Assembly (NCBI GenBank): GCA_016617855.1 | Contig: JAECUM010001117.1 | Location: forward strand, 59,441 to 123,440 | Length of the DNA: 64,000 bases | Direction of reading: 5' to 3' | Origin: Megalonaias nervosa | Lineage: Eukaryota > Mollusca > Bivalvia > Unionida > Unionidae | In this document: piece after piece, positions 60,894 through 64,000 of the stretch | Numbering within the stretch: position 1 is the stretch's first letter | How the letters are laid out: each line of letters begins with the position of its first letter | Translations under genes and position numbers: made by a program | The notes under the pieces: model-generated | Told to the model about the DNA's origin: nothing | The model's input: the letters and a program-made list of their open reading frames with translations, nothing else | Database searches by the model: none

Positions 60894-60909
60894 GACCCTG
60901 AAAAGGGAT
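60894..60909 (-). promoter_or_regulatory. Histone-type 3' stem-loop 3
   Basis: The minus strand reads ATCCCTTTTCAGGGTC with the core CCCTTTTCAGGG and loop UUUC; the outer two pairs are lost. 'tctagaaaagaaat' follows at once, as a purine-rich downstream element. It starts 38 nt after the stop codon of unit 1. Confidence 0.65.
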
Positions 60910-60947
60910 GGGTTTTTTTGTTGATGGGGAGTGATAGCAATCTTTTT

Positions 60948-61319
60948 TTACTGTCTAAGATTGCGTCCCCGTCTGCCAGCAGGCTTTCCTATATGATACG
61001 GTTTGCTTCTGCGGAAAGAGAAGGAGAACTCTTTAGTGTCCACACAGCAGTCGACAAAACCTCTGTCTGGTTCTCGCTGCTGCTGTTGCTGCTGCTGTTG
61101 TTGTTGCTGTTCTCTCTGCTTCTGAAGTCTGTACTTCTCTGTCCAATCTTCTTGTTCTTTCTTGATTTCCTCTCTGAAGACCACTTTTATCAGGTCTTGG
61201 GCTATGGATAACATCCTGACATTCTCTATCTCTTCATTCTTTGGTATCAGGTTTAGCCTGACACGATGTAAATTGACGTAAGCTTCGTTCAGCTTGGCTA
61301 GTCTGGAAGGCATGTTCAT
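60948..61319 (-). CDS. Tandem unit 1: intact intronless gene, unknown function
   Basis: The 123-codon frame starts at ATG 61,319, 47 nt after a TATA box, and ends TAA. The N-terminal half is helical and charged (SRLAKLNEAYVNLHRVRL, then an EEIKKEQEDWTEKY coiled-coil-like part). An 11-Gln run follows. The C-terminus is basic and aromatic (FSFSFRRSKPYHIGKPAGRR). No signal peptide, membrane segment or histone fold is recognised. Compact promoter, lack of introns and a histone-type 3' end suggest high expression in S phase. Alternatively it is a gene of the adjoining Polinton-like element. I do not know its function. Confidence 0.6.
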   Translation of the reverse strand: MNMPSRLAKLNEAYVNLHRVRLNLIPKNEEIENVRMLSIAQDLIKVVFREEIKKEQEDWTEKYRLQKQREQQQQQQQQQQQREPDRGFVDCCVDTKEFSFSFRRSKPYHIGKPAGRRGRNLRQ

Positions 61320-61365
61320 AGGTTGACGAGTCAACAGTGGATGACCAGACTGGAGACCAACCCGC

Positions 61366-61403
61366 TTTATATGGTTCAAACGCGGACGCGATAGAAAACA
61401 TCC
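61366..61403 (-). promoter_or_regulatory. Promoter of tandem unit 1
   Basis: The minus strand has GGATGTTTTC (61,394-61,403), then ATATAAA (61,366-61,372), then an initiator-like 'CCAGTCTGGTCATCCACTGTTGAC' region before the ATG at 61,319. The order and sequence match unit 2. Confidence 0.65.
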
Positions 61404-61518
61404 TTACTTGGTTTTTGTTGAGTTGGAACGTTATGATAGCGAATGTCATGGTGAGGGATAGAGAGAAAGTCAAAGAGCATATATTCACAGTGTTTTTTGA
61501 AAACAAACGACAAACACA

Positions 61519-61547
61519 TTTATTTTCAAAACACAACATTTTTTATT
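61519..61547 (-). terminator. Two AATAAA polyadenylation signals
   Basis: On the minus strand AATAAA occurs at 61,542-61,547 and 61,519-61,524, about 100 nt beyond the protease relic's final stop (61,641). This suggests ordinary polyadenylation of the capsid-protease transcript, unlike the stem-loop units that follow. Confidence 0.55.
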
Positions 61548-61640
61548 CAAACAACAATCAACCACTAACAATTAACAATAACATCAAACAAATTATTTTT
61601 GACAAGGATGACAACGTTATGAAATCATGTGAGATTTCCA

Positions 61641-62150
61641 TTAATGGAAGTCATGAGGCCATTGATGTACACTACGTTTCCTAGCAAAAGACAAAAGATA
61701 GCCATAACGGTCACAAAACCATCGATCTACTTTCTCATCGTTTCTAGAAGAGTGACGATCAAAATAAATCAGTAAATGTTCTCAAGGCTATCCAAGACTG
61801 CGTTGATGAAGAAAATACACACAATATTGTCCACACACCATGGAATCTGTGCCTTGTAATTTCACATTATTGAATCGTGTCATCTGGGCATTTCTTCTCA
61901 TAAAGTCAATGATATCGTTTTCCAAAGGGGGTAATCCATACGAATCAAAATATTCCACACAATCCTCTTGAGGGAAGTAGACGGCAACCCAGTGAGTTCC
62001 TGGGAGATGACTTTCGTCCGTGTTGATGACATAAGCTTGATAGTCTTGAGGTTTGCGATGAGGTAGTTCATCTTTAGCGCACACGACAGGATTCCAAGAA
62101 GCAGTATACGAACTGTTGTTCAAAAGGTAATAAAGTTCCCAGGTATCCAT
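61641..62150 (-). pseudogene. Adenain-like protease of a Polinton-like element
   Basis: One 170-codon frame from ATG 62,150. The ordered motifs are GTHWVAVYF (catalytic His), EYFDSYGLPP (acidic residue) and CGQYCVYFLH (catalytic Cys): adenovirus-type cysteine protease, family C5, which matures capsids. Two nonsense codons interrupt it, TAG at 61,788-61,790 and TGA at 61,782-61,784. Beyond them the same frame keeps a family-like C-terminus, with RHSSRNDEKVDRWF. No frameshift was seen. Confidence 0.88.
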
Positions 62151-62172
62151 TTTTTTAAAATTCTTTTTTTTT

Positions 62173-62679
62173 TCACAGGTAATGATAAGTTATCAATTCA
62201 ATTCTGACTTTTTGTTTGAAACGCTCTGTCAAGTAATCGTTTCTTCGCTCTGTCCCCGCACTCTGGACTAAGAGAGATTCGATGCGATAGATCTCTAGAG
62301 CATTCAATGGTGGGCAGGAATGATCACTCAAGCCTTTATACTACTCATGCAACATTACTTCTTCCGAGATGAGACTCCAAGCGTCGTCCAGATACTCGTC
62401 CAATTTTTCTTCTTGACTCATCATCAGACATTTATCGTGCTGAATTTGACTGGGATGATCGTTTAGACATCCATAACAATCTTTCTTACTCAATTCCGTA
62501 AATTTATCCGCCAGGTGTTTGGCAAAACACTACACTAAATGTTGTTCTTGTTCTGGCCATCTGGACTTGACTACTACCTCGTCCTCTTTGTCTTGGTCTT
62601 GGGGTTCTGTTTTCACGCTATCTTCTCATTCCATTTCCAAAGATTCTCTACCGTTCAATGAGGGATAAGTGTCTTCCAT
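62173..62679 (-). pseudogene. Small Polinton-like gene with CYGC motif, three nonsense codons
   Basis: A 169-codon frame from ATG 62,679 to TGA 62,173, only 5 bp after the capsid stop and 22 bp before the protease ATG. It reads KKDCYGCLNDHPSQIQHDKC followed by an acidic helical part (EKLDEYLDDAWSLISEEV). The paired Cys/His could bind a metal ion. In-frame TGA (62,626-62,628) and two TAG codons break it. A similar small gene accompanies capsid genes in some Polintons as I remember them; its function is unknown to me. Confidence 0.7.
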
Positions 62680-62684
62680 TGTTT

Positions 62685-63981
62685 CTAATAGTCTATAATG
62701 ACTTCTCTCAAACTGTTGATTTCTATGGTATTATCGAATTCGGCATACAAGATGACGTTGACCGTCTCGGTGAGAGCTTCTGCAAACTGAAGTTCCACAC
62801 GCAGTTGACCGGGTTTTATAGGGTGGAAATGTCCCTCGTCGCTGCCTTGGTCTGGAGTGAAATCAAAGGCCCACAAAGTGTAACTTCCTACATAATCTTC
62901 GTACGAAATACCGTGACTGGTGTTGGTTCCTAGTTGCCGCGTAGCTTCGTACAGGGACAAGTACGATCTCAAGTAATTTTTCTGGGCAAAGTTAGGTTCG
63001 AAGGATCTGGTACACAAGGTCTTGCCATCGCGACTGACTTCGATCTTGGACACCTTGTAGTGCTTAAACTGGAAAGGATTTTGATCGTGGGCTCCGTTGA
63101 GGGCTGCGTTGCTGACGATACCAACGATTAAACGTTTGGGTAACTGTCCTTGGAACAGATGATCTTCGATCTTGGATCGGAGTCCAGCAGCAATGGCGAA
63201 AGTTTTCACTTCTACGCGTCGTATCGGATACTTGGCGGTCGATCTGCTCAATGTGTGACTGATGTCGTTTCCCGCTTTAGGTAACACTTCTACGCGACGC
63301 ACGTAAAGTCTGGCTTCTTGGATGATGGTTTTGTACTCGTTGGCATGAGCCTTCAAATGGAAAGCGACACTGCTGCGATTGAGTCTCAGGCGAATATCCA
63401 CTCCGTTCAGCAAATACTTTTCTTGCAACCACATGTCCAAATCCAAACGATCCATCGTTCTAAATTACGACCTTGCTGGATTTTGTTTCAACGTTCGTTA
63501 AAGCCCACATTGTGAGGATCGTCATCGGCTCTCAGGGCTGTGTCGTTAAACTTGTTCTCACCTGTGGTGTCAGGTTTCCAAACTACGCAAGCATACAGAT
63601 GAGTGTTCTTGGCCTCTTTTCCATACGTCAAGAGATTTTCCAGGTACGCTCGGTAAGGGTAAGTATCCATGCTACTGCTGACCAGTTATTCAAGTACAAA
63701 TCCACTTCGCTGAACAAGGATTGCATCGTCTCCCGGATTGGTGTTGTCTGTTTTGATCACTTTGAGTTTCAGATACAAGTAACTGCTATTCAGATCGATG
63801 TAATCTTCGGGTTGTCCATTGATTTCAAACTCGATGGGAGCTGAATCCGTCAAAGAGGAGACGGAATGAAATTCGACCCATTGGGATTCTTGCATTGTTA
63901 TCATGGTGGGTGGCATGGCAAACATATCCAGTTCGACTTGGAACAAGCGAAAGACTCTCGGTGCATCATTTTCTCTGATTT
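62685..63981 (-). pseudogene. Polinton/adintovirus major capsid protein (F54H12.2-like)
   Basis: The C-terminal 256 codons (62,685-63,455) are open and carry family patterns such as LLNGVDIRLRLNRS, AKYPIRRVEVKTF, NPFQFKHYKVSKIEV, FDFTPDQ and VNVILYAEFDNTIEI. The N-terminal part (63,488 to about 63,981) reads WVEFHSVSSLTDSAPIEF and TYPYRAYLENLLTYGKEA in one frame, with a TAA at 63,686-63,688. A frameshift lies between 63,455 and 63,490, with stops in both frames. It is the double-jelly-roll capsid of Polinton-type viruses, here an old inactive copy. The upstream part runs to the window end. Confidence 0.9.
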
Positions 63982-64000
63982 AATAATCCAAAACGTCTAA

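Noticed and set aside
61782..61790. Stop-codon readthrough or recoding in the capsid-protease genes
   Set aside because: All three stop types occur across the three genes, with an added frameshift in the capsid, so decay is the simpler explanation.

Overview
This looks like an AT-rich animal nuclear genome, most likely a marine lophotrochozoan and perhaps a mollusc; no sequence search was run. The evidence is spliced exons with GT/AG junctions and matching phases, dense (TA)n, (CA)n, (CT)n and (CATA)n microsatellites, a tRNA-derived SINE, APE-type LINEs, hAT transposons and degraded Polinton/adintovirus-like genes. There are no bacterial features.

Host genes. Two plus-strand split genes are visible as exons. 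Between 17,994 and 34,996 eight exons join in phase into an extracellular protein. It has Ig-like segments, a linker, then four EGF-like modules on symmetrical phase 1-1 exons, as in VWDE-like multidomain proteins. The last EGF exon is split by a SINE with a 12-bp target-site duplication and carries a premature stop. Between 52,181 and 55,114 three exons encode part of a ligand-binding domain of the ionotropic glutamate receptor / ANF-receptor fold. The rest of both genes was not found.

Transposons and repeats. Positions 88-1,022, 37,963-38,940 and 57,293-57,870 hold three copies of one LTR-like dispersed repeat (R1). A CR1/jockey-like LINE relic lies at 1,640-3,070. A 3,356-bp hAT element with 14-bp terminal inverted repeats and a perfect 8-bp duplication occupies 5,602-8,957. 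A foldback element of about 2.7 kb fills 26,238-28,937 in an EGF-gene intron. A second hAT-derived pseudogene lies at 35,598-37,945. A nearly intact APE-type LINE on the minus strand covers 42,216-46,170. Small MITEs lie at 49,241-49,918 and 56,006-56,217. Complex satellites occupy 57,875-59,187.

Virus-like regions. The region 9.5-15 kb is a mosaic: an HNH-endonuclease fragment, a decayed unknown gene, 1.75 kb of a 24-bp repeat that reads as an 8-residue motif, and a minus-strand Polinton-like minor-capsid/protease fusion. At the right end (61.6-64 kb) a second Polinton/adintovirus-like remnant keeps the tight minus-strand order major capsid, small cysteine-motif gene, adenain-like protease. 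All three genes carry nonsense codons, and two AATAAA signals follow the protease.

Most unusual region. Directly beyond that remnant, at about 59.3-61.4 kb on the minus strand, lie tandem units of about 0.8 kb. Two have a conserved upstream element and TATA box, a short intronless reading frame, and a histone-type 3' stem-loop about 30-40 nt after the stop codon, followed by a purine-rich element. A third stem-loop marks a unit overwritten by a minisatellite. Histone-style, replication-linked 3' ends on non-histone genes beside a viral remnant are the best candidate here for something undescribed.
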